Assembly: GCF_035751725.1 (NCBI RefSeq) | Contig: NZ_CP142104.1 | Coordinates: forward strand, 3,348,001 to 3,412,000 | DNA: 64,000 nucleotides | Direction: 5' to 3' | Source: Pseudomonas frederiksbergensis | GTDB taxonomy: Bacteria; Pseudomonadota; Gammaproteobacteria; Pseudomonadales; Pseudomonadaceae | Shown here: positions 8,667 to 17,065 of the stretch, piece by piece | Position numbering within the stretch: position 1 is the first letter of the stretch | Layout: each line of letters opens with the position of its first letter | Translations under genes and position numbers: made by a program | Notes under the pieces: model-generated | What the model was told of the DNA's origin: nothing | Database searches by the model: none | What the model saw: the letters and a program-made list of their open reading frames with translations, nothing else

Positions 8667-11108
8667 ATGGACCCAATCAACCTCCTTGTTGATCGCATTG
8701 ACCAGCTGACTCGCTCGACACAATCCAGATCCATTGAAGCCTTGCAGTTGGTCAAGGAGATCGAGAATCGGGACCGCCTGATCAATCAGCTGGGCCTCGA
8801 TTCCAAAGCGCTCGGCACCCGCTTGTCACTTCAGGAATGTGAAGCCCGGCGGTTACGCGAGCGGCTGCGGCTGGCTGAACAGCGCCTCAAGAACGCCGAG
8901 GCGTTGCTCAAGATGAAACAGCGCGAGGCTGTCGCGCTGTCCGATTGGGCGGTGGACCTGCGCGCCCAACTTGCGGCGAAACAGGCTGAGCTGTTCAAGC
9001 TTTGCGACTGGGGCAACGCCATCGAACGCGCACCGCTGCGCTATTCGATGCGCAAGATGGCGTATCGATTTTCACGCTGGGTCTACGCGTGGCTGCCCCT
9101 CAGCGCACAGGTGAAAGGCAAGCTGGCGCACCGGCTTCGCGGTTGGTTGAAACCCCGCAAGGCAACGCCAGGCGAATCAGCGACATCCGCAAGCCTCGTC
9201 CCCCTGCCACCGTCGCCGGACCTTGCCGTGCCGTCCAGCGCCGGACAGCCCATGATCCTGATGTTCGGCGTGATTGACTGGCACTTCCGCATCCAGCGCC
9301 CACAAAACCTGGCCAAGGAACTGGCCCGGGGCGGACAGACGACTTTCTATATCTCCAACAACTTTATCGACGATGATGCCCCGGGCTTCGAAGCAGAGCC
9401 CTTGGCAGGTTCCCACCGGCTGTTCCAGATCCGTTTCAAGGTTCGCGGCGCACCGGCCATTTATCACGCCCCACCGACAGCCGCCGCGATCCGCCAGTTG
9501 TGCCAAGGGTTGGCGATGTTGTTGGAAACAGCGAACGTCGGTGCCGTGGACTGCATCGTCCAGCACGCCTACTGGTTCCCGCTGGCGAGGCGCGTTCCCA
9601 ACTCCACATTGGTCTACGACTGCATGGACCATCATGAAGGTTTCGGCAATGTCGCCCAGGAATTGCTCGACCTTGAAATCGCCTTGATGCGTCGGGCGGA
9701 CCTGCTTGTGGCGACATCCGACTGGATCGAACAACACGGCAGGCGGGAAAACCGCAACGTGGAAGTGATCCGCAACGCTTGTGAGTTCAGCTTCTTCAGC
9801 CAACGCCCGGGCAAGGTCTATCGGGACCCAGCCAACAGGAAGATCATCGGCTATTACGGCGTCATTGCCGAATGGTTCGATCTGGATCTGGTCAAGCAAG
9901 TCGCCCAGGCTCTCCCGCAGCAGTTGGTCCTATTGATCGGCAGCGACACCGTCCAGGCACGGAGATATTTCAAGGGCTGCCCGAACGTGGTCCTGGAGGG
10001 CGAAGTCCCGTACGCCTCCCTGCCCTACTACCTGCATGCCATGGACGTGTGCCTGCTTCCGTTCAAAGTCATGCCGCTGACCCTCGCCACCAATCCGGTC
10101 AAGGTCTATGAGTACCTGAGCGCGGGCAAACCGGTGGTCTCGGTGAAACTGCCGGAGTTGAGCCAGTTCGGCAATCGGGTCTGGTCGGTTGAGCGGCCGG
10201 ACGAGTTCATATCGGCCATACGCAACGTATTGGGCGCGCTGCCGGAGGCCCGCGCCACGCGACAGGCGCGTCAATCGTATGCCCGGGGCCAGACCTGGCA
10301 ACATCGGGCCACTAGCCTGCGCCAGGCCATCGCGACGTTGCCAATGCCTAAAGTCAGCGTGGTGGTGCTGACCTACAACAACCTGGAACTGACCAAGGCC
10401 TGCCTCGACAGCCTGGTGACCCAAAGCCAGTACCCCAATCTCGAGATCATCGTCGTCGACAATCATTCCAGCGACCAGACGCCGGCCTACCTCACCGCCT
10501 GGGCCGACGGACACCCGGAGCGGATCGTCATCTTCAACCAGGACAACAAGGGATTCGCGGCGGGCAACAACCAGGGCCTCGCGGCAGCCAGTGGCGAGTA
10601 CCTGGTTATCCTGAACAACGACACGATCGTCACCGCTGGCTGGGTCAAGGGCTTGATTCGCCACCTGCGGGACAACAAGGAAATCGGCATTATCGGTCCG
10701 ATCACCAACAACATCGGCAATGAAGCCAAGGTCAGCACCCGCTATGGCCGGGTAGATGACATGCCGGCCGAAGCCGCGCAAATGACCCGCTCCCGAATGG
10801 GCGAGTGGTTCGAGATCAATACCCTGGCGTTCTTCTGTGTGATGTTCCCGCGCTCGACCTACGAGCAGGTCGGCGGCCTCTGCGAAGAATATGGCCTGGG
10901 TTTTTTCGAGGATGACGATTACTGCCGCCGCGTGCAGCGTCGAGGCATGCGCGCGGCCTGTGCCGAGGATGTCTTCGTCCACCATCACCTGTCCGCCTCG
11001 TTCAACGCCTTGGGCGCCAAGAAAAAACAGGCGCTTTTCGAGAAGAACCGGGCGATCTATGAGAGCAAGTGGGGATCCTGGGTTCCGCACACGTACCGTG
11101 ACGTATGA
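8667..11108 (+). CDS. two-domain glycosyltransferase (GT4-like plus GT2), coiled-coil N-terminus
   Basis: The 813-residue protein has the same order of modules as the gene at 1984-4152. The first 120 or so residues are charged and probably coiled-coil (LSLQECEARRLRERL). The GT4-like module carries QRPQNLAKEL, YDCMDHHEGFG and NPVKVYEYLSAGKPV. The GT2 module carries VVVLTYNNLEL, VVDNHSSDQT, VILNNDTIVTAGW and FFEDDDYCRR. It probably adds two sugars in sequence to a lipid-linked glycan at the inner membrane. The ATG at 8667 has GAAGGAA about 5 bases upstream; ATG 8643 is an alternative. The stop codon overlaps the next start as ATGA, so translation of the membrane protein downstream is likely coupled. 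Confidence 0.88.
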   Translation: MDPINLLVDRIDQLTRSTQSRSIEALQLVKEIENRDRLINQLGLDSKALGTRLSLQECEARRLRERLRLAEQRLKNAEALLKMKQREAVALSDWAVDLRAQLAAKQAELFKLCDWGNAIERAPLRYSMRKMAYRFSRWVYAWLPLSAQVKGKLAHRLRGWLKPRKATPGESATSASLVPLPPSPDLAVPSSAGQPMILMFGVIDWHFRIQRPQNLAKELARGGQTTFYISNNFIDDDAPGFEAEPLAGSHRLFQIRFKVRGAPAIYHAPPTAAAIRQLCQGLAMLLETANVGAVDCIVQHAYWFPLARRVPNSTLVYDCMDHHEGFGNVAQELLDLEIALMRRADLLVATSDWIEQHGRRENRNVEVIRNACEFSFFSQRPGKVYRDPANRKIIGYYGVIAEWFDLDLVKQVAQALPQQLVLLIGSDTVQARRYFKGCPNVVLEGEVPYASLPYYLHAMDVCLLPFKVMPLTLATNPVKVYEYLSAGKPVVSVKLPELSQFGNRVWSVERPDEFISAIRNVLGALPEARATRQARQSYARGQTWQHRATSLRQAIATLPMPKVSVVVLTYNNLELTKACLDSLVTQSQYPNLEIIVVDNHSSDQTPAYLTAWADGHPERIVIFNQDNKGFAAGNNQGLAAASGEYLVILNNDTIVTAGWVKGLIRHLRDNKEIGIIGPITNNIGNEAKVSTRYGRVDDMPAEAAQMTRSRMGEWFEINTLAFFCVMFPRSTYEQVGGLCEEYGLGFFEDDDYCRRVQRRGMRAACAEDVFVHHHLSASFNALGAKKKQALFEKNRAIYESKWGSWVPHTYRDV

Positions 11109-13564
11109 GTGCCCCTTTGCATGGCACCGAGGTGCTGAACAACCGAGACGATATTTTGCCAAGAGATAGCCTGAAGTACGCAGTGGTGCTGTTGGTTTTA
11201 CTGGCGAGCATGGCGGTCGGCGGGTACGGTTTTTCGACGCTTGAAGTGGCATCCATGAGCAGCGGAACCCGGACGATATTGCTCTCAGTGGCGAGCCTGG
11301 CTGCCCTCGCCGTCTTCACTCGCCGAACACCGTACGTCCTCTGCCTGGGTTTGCTGGCCTGCTTGTCCATCGTCTTTGCACAGGTATGGCCGGCGCTGGT
11401 CGTCGCGGTCTTCGGGCTGTCCGCCACTGTGCTTGGCAGGTGGATGCTCAAACAACACATCACGGCCGACTGGAGCGTCCACCTGCTGGTGGGAGCCGGC
11501 ACGCTTGGTACGTTCACGGGCTTGGCGGCGTACCTGCCAATCAATTATCCCTGGCTGTATGGCGTGCTGCTGTCGTTGCCCCTTTTGCTGGGGCGCAAAC
11601 ACGTCATGTCGACAGCTCGCGAACTGCTGAGCCTCATCCGAACCGTTCGCGCGGCACAGACACCTATCCAAACGGCGCTCGACGTGCTGATTTGCGGCTT
11701 CGCCTGCCTTTACGTCCTGGTGGCCTTCATGCCCGAGGTCGGGCACGACGCATTGGCCATGCACCTCTTCGTCCCGTCACAACTGGCGCAGCGGCATCAG
11801 TGGTCGTTCGATGCAAGCACCTATGTCTGGGCGGTCATGCCCATGTTGGCCGACTGGATCTACAGCATCGTCTATATGCTGGCCGGCGAAACGGCGTCAC
11901 GCTTGAGCAACAGCGCATTCACGCTGTTGGTGGCGTGGCAGATCCATAACATGACCCTCTGGGCCGGAGGCTCTGCCTCCAGCGCCCGCTGGGCATGCCT
12001 GATTTTTCTCTCGACGCCCCTCGCCTTCGCTGAAAGCAGCAGCCTGCACATCGAGTCGGCGTGGACCGCCTTCATGCTGGCCGGGACGCTGGCGGTCCTG
12101 AAGGTCTCCAGCTTCACGCCGGAGACCACGGAGCGCCTGTCGCAATTGCTTATGGCTGGCCTCCTGCTGGGCTTCGCCCTGGCGACCAAAGCCGTGACCC
12201 TGAGCGTTCTGCCAGTCTTGTTGGTGGTTCTCTTGTTGCAATACAAGGCCTGGGCCGTCCAAGGGATCGGCAAGACCCTCCTGCTCGGCAGCGCCGGCCT
12301 GATGTTGGCCGGTGCGACCCCTTACGTCTCGGCCGGGTACTTGACCGGCAATCCGGTATTTCCGTTTTTCAATGCCATTTTCCATTCACCGCTCTGGCCG
12401 AACATCAACTTCGAACCGCCGGCCACTTTCGGCAGAGGGATGAGCTGGGACACGCTCTATCGAATGGTCTTCAAGTCGCCCGAATTCATCGAGGGGCGAA
12501 TCGGCGCGGCAGGCTTCCAATGGCTGCTGCTGCCAACGGCTGTCGTCGCCTTGTTGTTGAGCGGCAACAGAAAAGCCCTGTTGATTTTCCTGGTCGGCGC
12601 CGGCGCGATGTTCGTGACGTTCCACTCAACGGCTTACCTGCGTTATGTCTTCCCCTCCTTCGCGCTTTTCTCGGTAATCCTGGCCCTGCCGTTTTCCAAC
12701 GGCAGGCTCTTCCCGCGCAGCCTCGCCATGGTGGCCTGCGCCTTGTTGATCATGACTAACATCCGCTTCATACAGGCCGCGACTTACTATGGCGATATCA
12801 AACCCTCGGCATTGTTGAGCCAGGCCGGTCGGCAGATGTATCTGTCGGAGCGCCTGCCCCTTCGGAAAATGGTCGACACCGTCAACGTCTTGAACACCGG
12901 ACATCAGCCCGTGGCGGTCTTCGCATCGCCCTTGATGGCGGGCTTGGGCGGCGATGCCCTTTATGCCTCTTGGTACAACCTGAAGTGGAAGAACGAATTC
13001 GACACGGCGACGTCACCCTCTGAGCTTGCCCGTCGCTTACGTCAGCGCCAAGTGAATTGGCTGGTAATCGACCTCAAGTCCCTCCCCCAGGCGCGACTTG
13101 ATCTGCTGCTGAACGTGTCCACGTCGTACGCCAGGCTGGGTGACCTGGACCTGCGCAAACTCAACGTCACGCATGACGAGCACCTGCTCAACCCCGAGCT
13201 GTCCAGTCTCGAGGGCTGGAGTCTGACGTTACCTTCGAGCTACGACCCATCGCGCAAAATCCTCACCGTCAACGTCAAGACACCGGCTACACAGCGGGTC
13301 GAAGTGACACCGGGGGCGACCTACACCAACAGCGTATCCGCACGCTGCGCAACGACAGCCACCACGGGAAGAATCCAGGCCAATTGGATGGACGCCCAGG
13401 GCGACTTCATTGCCGCCAGCATCGCAACGTTTGACTGCACCACGCAGTGGGAGACTCATGAAATGAACGTCATCGCCCCTGCAAATGCCACCTCCGTGAT
13501 CATTTATGCCTCCGGCCACACCGACACTCCGCTGGAGTTCAGGTCACTTTCATTCAGGCAATAG
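11105..13564 (+). CDS. GT-C-like polytopic membrane protein with C-terminal beta domain
   Basis: This 819-residue protein has more than ten hydrophobic segments in its first 560 or so residues, for example YAVVLLVLLASMAVGGYGF and LGFALATKAVTLSVLPVLLV. An acidic loop with PEVGHDALAMHLF occurs early, as expected for polyprenyl-phosphate-sugar-dependent GT-C transferases, although no family signature is decisive. A soluble part follows, and the last 120 or so residues look like a beta-sandwich carbohydrate-binding domain (VEVTPGATYTNSVSARC). The next gene encodes a DPM/GtrB-like enzyme and a GtrA protein lies nearby. This protein could therefore be the periplasmic transferase of a three-part decoration system. 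That role is inference. Confidence 0.65.
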   Translation: MSAPLHGTEVLNNRDDILPRDSLKYAVVLLVLLASMAVGGYGFSTLEVASMSSGTRTILLSVASLAALAVFTRRTPYVLCLGLLACLSIVFAQVWPALVVAVFGLSATVLGRWMLKQHITADWSVHLLVGAGTLGTFTGLAAYLPINYPWLYGVLLSLPLLLGRKHVMSTARELLSLIRTVRAAQTPIQTALDVLICGFACLYVLVAFMPEVGHDALAMHLFVPSQLAQRHQWSFDASTYVWAVMPMLADWIYSIVYMLAGETASRLSNSAFTLLVAWQIHNMTLWAGGSASSARWACLIFLSTPLAFAESSSLHIESAWTAFMLAGTLAVLKVSSFTPETTERLSQLLMAGLLLGFALATKAVTLSVLPVLLVVLLLQYKAWAVQGIGKTLLLGSAGLMLAGATPYVSAGYLTGNPVFPFFNAIFHSPLWPNINFEPPATFGRGMSWDTLYRMVFKSPEFIEGRIGAAGFQWLLLPTAVVALLLSGNRKALLIFLVGAGAMFVTFHSTAYLRYVFPSFALFSVILALPFSNGRLFPRSLAMVACALLIMTNIRFIQAATYYGDIKPSALLSQAGRQMYLSERLPLRKMVDTVNVLNTGHQPVAVFASPLMAGLGGDALYASWYNLKWKNEFDTATSPSELARRLRQRQVNWLVIDLKSLPQARLDLLLNVSTSYARLGDLDLRKLNVTHDEHLLNPELSSLEGWSLTLPSSYDPSRKILTVNVKTPATQRVEVTPGATYTNSVSARCATTATTGRIQANWMDAQGDFIAASIATFDCTTQWETHEMNVIAPANATSVIIYASGHTDTPLEFRSLSFRQ

Positions 13565-13576
13565 CGGGCGATATCG

Positions 13577-14599
13577 ATGAACTCTAAAACCGAGCTTTTC
13601 ACCGATGAACAGCGAGTCGCCGTGGTCATCCCCAGCTATCGGGTCACCGCACATATCGTCGAGGTCATAGACGCCATAGGGCCCGAGGTCTGGCGCATCT
13701 ACGTCATCGACGATGCCTGCCCGGATGGCTCGGGCGAGCATGTGCTGGCCTCCTGTAACGATCCTCGGGTCAAGGTGCTGCCCCACGATGTCAACAAAGG
13801 CGTGGGTGGTGCAGTCATGACCGGCTACCAGACAGCCCTGGCCGACGGTGCGAGTATCATCGTCAAGGTCGACGGGGACGGCCAAATGGACCCGACCCTG
13901 ATTCCGCTGTTCATCGAGCCGATCCTGGCCGGTGAAGCCGACTACACCAAGGGCAATCGATTTTTCAATCTGGAAGAAGTCCAGTCCATGCCGCGGCTGC
14001 GCCTGTTCGGCAACGCCGTATTGTCGCTGATGGCCAAACTGTCGACGGGTTACTGGGATCTGTTCGACCCCACCAACGGCTACACGGCGATCCACCGCGA
14101 CGTCGCCCGGCTGCTGCCCCTGGACAAGGTCAGCCAACGCTACTTTTTCGAGACCGACATTCTGTTCCGCCTGAACACCGTGCGTGCCGTGGTCGTGGAT
14201 GTCCCGATGGAAGCCCGATACGGCGACGAAGTCAGCCACCTCAAGATCTCGAAAATCATTGGCGAGTTTCTGTTCAAACACCTGCGCAATTTCACCAAGC
14301 GCGTGCTCTATAACTACTACTTGCGCGACATGTCCCTGGCTTCGATCGAGCTGCCGATCGGGATCCTGATGTTCTTGTTCGGCATCCTTTTCGGCAGTTT
14401 CCACTGGTTCGAATCGGCGCAGAACGGCGTCGCGACACCAGCCGGAACCGTGATGCTCAGCGCATTGCCCATGCTCATGGGGTTGCAACTGATCATGGCC
14501 TTCCTTGGTTATGACATCGCCTCGGTGCCCAGCAGGCCACGGCACTCCAGGCGCAGTAAAGCAACGTCGTTACGGGAAGAAAGCTCATCAAAGCACTAA
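13577..14599 (+). CDS. polyprenyl-phosphate glycosyltransferase, DPM1/GtrB-like
   Basis: The 340-residue protein is a GT2 enzyme of the dolichol/undecaprenyl-phosphate sugar transferase type. VVIPSYRVTAHI begins the GT-A fold, YVIDDACPDGSG and NKGVGGAVMTGY follow, and the metal-binding acidic motif is KVDGDGQMDP. The middle has FDPTNGYTAIHRD and RYFFETDILFRL, both typical of DPM1-like proteins. Two hydrophobic helices near the C-terminus (IGILMFLFGILFGSF and MLMGLQLIMAFLG) anchor it, as in GtrB. It probably charges undecaprenyl phosphate with a sugar on the cytoplasmic face, for flipping by the GtrA protein at 15375-15782. It starts 12 bases after the GT-C-like gene. Confidence 0.88.
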   Translation: MNSKTELFTDEQRVAVVIPSYRVTAHIVEVIDAIGPEVWRIYVIDDACPDGSGEHVLASCNDPRVKVLPHDVNKGVGGAVMTGYQTALADGASIIVKVDGDGQMDPTLIPLFIEPILAGEADYTKGNRFFNLEEVQSMPRLRLFGNAVLSLMAKLSTGYWDLFDPTNGYTAIHRDVARLLPLDKVSQRYFFETDILFRLNTVRAVVVDVPMEARYGDEVSHLKISKIIGEFLFKHLRNFTKRVLYNYYLRDMSLASIELPIGILMFLFGILFGSFHWFESAQNGVATPAGTVMLSALPMLMGLQLIMAFLGYDIASVPSRPRHSRRSKATSLREESSSKH

Positions 14600-14631
14600 G
14601 GGATTTTTTATCGGACCCCTCGCTCAAGGCC

Positions 14632-15378
14632 TTGGACGTCGATGGCATCGAGCGCCTCGAACTTCACGCCAAAGTGCTCGGGCGCAAACGGATGCTGCGG
14701 GAAGTCTTCGTAGAGTTCCACCACGTGCTCCGTCGCCTGGCAGAGCGCTATTTCACCGTCGGGGGCCTTGAGGTGGAGTTGGGGGCCGGCGTCTCGCCCA
14801 TGCGTAACTCATACCCGCAAGTGCTGGCCACCGACATTGTCTGCACCGATCAGTTGGACATGGCACTCGATGCCGAGGCGATGAGTCTTGATGATCAGTC
14901 GGTCCGGGCTTTCTTTTGCCAAAATTGTTTTCACCACTTTCCTCATCCCGAGCGGTTTTTCACCGAACTGGAAAGGACCCTCAAGATCGGCGGCGGCGCT
15001 ATTTTGATCGAACCCTTCCATGGCCCCTTTGCCGCGTTCCTCTACAAGCGTCTGTTCAAATCCGAAGGGTTCGACATGCACTACCCTTCCTGGGAAACGC
15101 CATCGACCGGTCCCATGAACGGCGCCAACCAGGCCCTCAGCTACATCGTCTTCGTGCGCGACAGGCAGGCGTTCGAACGCAAGTACCCTGGCCTGGAAAT
15201 TGTCCATCAGGAGATCGGCGGCAACTATCTGCGCTACTTGATTTCCGGCGGCCTGAATTTTCGCCAGTTGCTGCCTGACGCGCTGATCCCCGCACTCAAG
15301 GTCATCGAAAAACTGCTGCATCCGTTGCGACGGGTCTTGGCGCTGCATCACATCGTGGTGCTCAGGAGGGCGTCTTGA
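14632..15378 (+). CDS. class I SAM-dependent methyltransferase-like protein
   Basis: The product is at least 248 residues. It has LEVELGAGVSPM as the SAM-binding glycine loop, then VLATDIV, then the FFCQNCFHHFPHPE segment and LKIGGGAILIEP typical of Methyltransf_11-type enzymes. The target is unknown; a sugar or lipid-linked sugar is likely from context. The start is unclear. The only ATG/GTG/TTG codon at the N-terminal end is TTG 14632, which lacks good Shine-Dalgarno spacing. The frame stays open to 14560 and encodes plausible protein (IKALRDFLSDPSLKAL) from an ATC codon at 14587, just after GGGAAGAAAG. The true start may lie inside the end of the upstream gene. The stop overlaps gtrA as in the rest of the operon. 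Confidence 0.8.
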   Translation: MDVDGIERLELHAKVLGRKRMLREVFVEFHHVLRRLAERYFTVGGLEVELGAGVSPMRNSYPQVLATDIVCTDQLDMALDAEAMSLDDQSVRAFFCQNCFHHFPHPERFFTELERTLKIGGGAILIEPFHGPFAAFLYKRLFKSEGFDMHYPSWETPSTGPMNGANQALSYIVFVRDRQAFERKYPGLEIVHQEIGGNYLRYLISGGLNFRQLLPDALIPALKVIEKLLHPLRRVLALHHIVVLRRAS

Positions 15379-15782
15379 CCTTTATCCGGTACGGCGCCAT
15401 CCAACTCATGGCCTATGCGTTGGACATGGGTGCTTTTCTGTTGTTGATCGCGTTTTTCGAGGGCCATCCCGTCCTGGCCAACATTGCCGGCAAGGCCATC
15501 GCCGGTGTGTTCGCGTTCTTTGTGCATCGGCACTTCACGTTCCAGTCGACCCACGGCAGCGGCAAAGCCCAGGCGGTGCGCTACTTCTCGCTGCTCGCCA
15601 TCAACATCCCGGTCGCTTCGACGCTGTTCAGCGTGGGCCTGTATTTCGTCGACAGCCCCGGCCCGGTTAAATTGATCTGCGATGTGCTCTGTGTGGCCCT
15701 GACCTACTGGATCAGCAAACTGTTCGTGTTTCATTCCGGCACGCGCCCGCCCGTTCCGGCTGACCGCGCGGAGGGTGCTTGA
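15375..15782 (+). CDS. gtrA: GtrA family membrane protein
   Basis: The 135-residue protein has four predicted membrane helices and the family pattern of a lysine-containing turn plus VHRHFTFQS after the second helix and YWISKLFVFH near the C-terminus. GtrA proteins are thought to flip undecaprenyl-phosphate-linked sugars to the periplasm. Here the likely supplier is the DPM/GtrB-like enzyme at 13577-14599 and a likely user is the GT-C-like protein at 11105-13564. It overlaps the methyltransferase gene by 4 bases, and its TGA shares a base with the ATG of the following SDR gene. It ends with an Arg/Pro-rich tail without recognisable function. Confidence 0.88.
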   Translation: MTFIRYGAIQLMAYALDMGAFLLLIAFFEGHPVLANIAGKAIAGVFAFFVHRHFTFQSTHGSGKAQAVRYFSLLAINIPVASTLFSVGLYFVDSPGPVKLICDVLCVALTYWISKLFVFHSGTRPPVPADRAEGA

Positions 15783-17065
15783 TGAAATTGGTGATTACCG
15801 GCGCGACCGGCTACATCGGTCAACGCTTGTCAGCCCTCGCAGCGGCACGCGGACACGAAGTCATTTGCGCCACGCGCGAGCCGTGCCCCGCGGCTTATGC
15901 CTGGCTTCCCTACGATCTACGCGACCCGGCGCCCAACTGTCCGGCCGACGCCCAAGCGCTGATTCATCTGGCAGCCCACACGTCGAACGCTGTCCATAAC
16001 GACGCGGACGGCGAAGTCAGGGCAGCCCAGGCGCTGATCGAATGCGCCCGGCAAGGCTCGGCCAAGTTCATTTTCATCTCCAGCCAGACCGCCGAGGCCA
16101 CCACCCCGAGCGTTTATGGCCGGACCAAGTGGCGTATCGAACAACCTGTGCTGGCGGCTGGCGGCACGGTGATCCGCCCCGGCCAGGTCTATGGTGGCCC
16201 CGAACATGGGCTCTTTGGCTTGTTGTCGGGGTTGGTTCGGCGAAGCCCGCTCATACCGATCCTCATCCCGGCACCCTGTGTGCAGCCCATTCATGTCGAC
16301 GACCTCGCGGCCGCGATACTGGCCGTTGCCGAGCGGGATGACATTCGTGCCGAAATCCTCAACGTGGGCGCCGTGCAACCGATTGCCTTTGGTCGGTTCC
16401 TGATGTCGATTGCAACGCATCGGGTCCGTGCCGTTCGGCTGCCAATCCCGGTACCGGTGGCACTGCTCAGGCTATTGCGCCGGTCACTCGGGCAATCGCT
16501 GAGTACGAAACTGGGCCTGGAGCGGATTTTCTCCCTCATCCTGCTGCCGCCCATGGACACCGAACGTTCCCTGCAAAGACTCGGCCTCCGGTTGCGCCCC
16601 CTTGCCTACGGCATGCATCGCTCCGGCCATGGCCGACGTCGCGGTCTCCTCCGGGAAGCGGCGGCGCTGTTGGGGTATTTGCTCAAACGTCCGCCGCAAA
16701 TAAACCTGGTCATTCGCTACACCAGGGCACTGGAGCATGCGGGCAGGACCTGCCCCATTCTTCACTCTCGCTGGCTGATGCGCTGGCCGATGCTCATGGT
16801 GCTCCTGGATGACGCCGGCATCCTGGGCAAGCCCGACGGCCAGGAGCTGGCCTGGCGCCTGCAAGTTGCACTCGGTATCGCCGAAGCCAGCCCACAAGGG
16901 GCGCAGGTGTTCCTTGGCGCGCTGCCCCCGCGCAGCCTGCCGGTGACCGTGGCGGCGCTGGGACTTACCCTGGCCAGCGCACTGGCGTGGAAAGTGGCGG
17001 CGCTGGCGTGCCGCCCTTTCGCCCGTCAGCTTTTGCTCGGAAGTGAAGCCCATCGTGGCGCCTGA
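15782..17065 (+). CDS. NAD-dependent epimerase/dehydratase with extra C-terminal region
   Basis: Residues 1-235 of this 427-residue protein form an extended SDR: TGATGYIG near the N-terminus, LIHLAAHTS, FISSQTAE, the catalytic-type Y-G-R-T-K pentapeptide, and VIRPGQVYGG. About 190 more residues follow that I cannot assign. They are basic, helix-rich and contain a late hydrophobic stretch (LPVTVAALGLTLASALAWKV). The ATG at 15782 overlaps the gtrA stop by one base. The end overlaps the GMC oxidoreductase gene by 23 bases, so the two products probably act together. It may oxidise, reduce or epimerise a sugar; the substrate is unknown. Confidence 0.82.
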   Translation: MKLVITGATGYIGQRLSALAAARGHEVICATREPCPAAYAWLPYDLRDPAPNCPADAQALIHLAAHTSNAVHNDADGEVRAAQALIECARQGSAKFIFISSQTAEATTPSVYGRTKWRIEQPVLAAGGTVIRPGQVYGGPEHGLFGLLSGLVRRSPLIPILIPAPCVQPIHVDDLAAAILAVAERDDIRAEILNVGAVQPIAFGRFLMSIATHRVRAVRLPIPVPVALLRLLRRSLGQSLSTKLGLERIFSLILLPPMDTERSLQRLGLRLRPLAYGMHRSGHGRRRGLLREAAALLGYLLKRPPQINLVIRYTRALEHAGRTCPILHSRWLMRWPMLMVLLDDAGILGKPDGQELAWRLQVALGIAEASPQGAQVFLGALPPRSLPVTVAALGLTLASALAWKVAALACRPFARQLLLGSEAHRGA

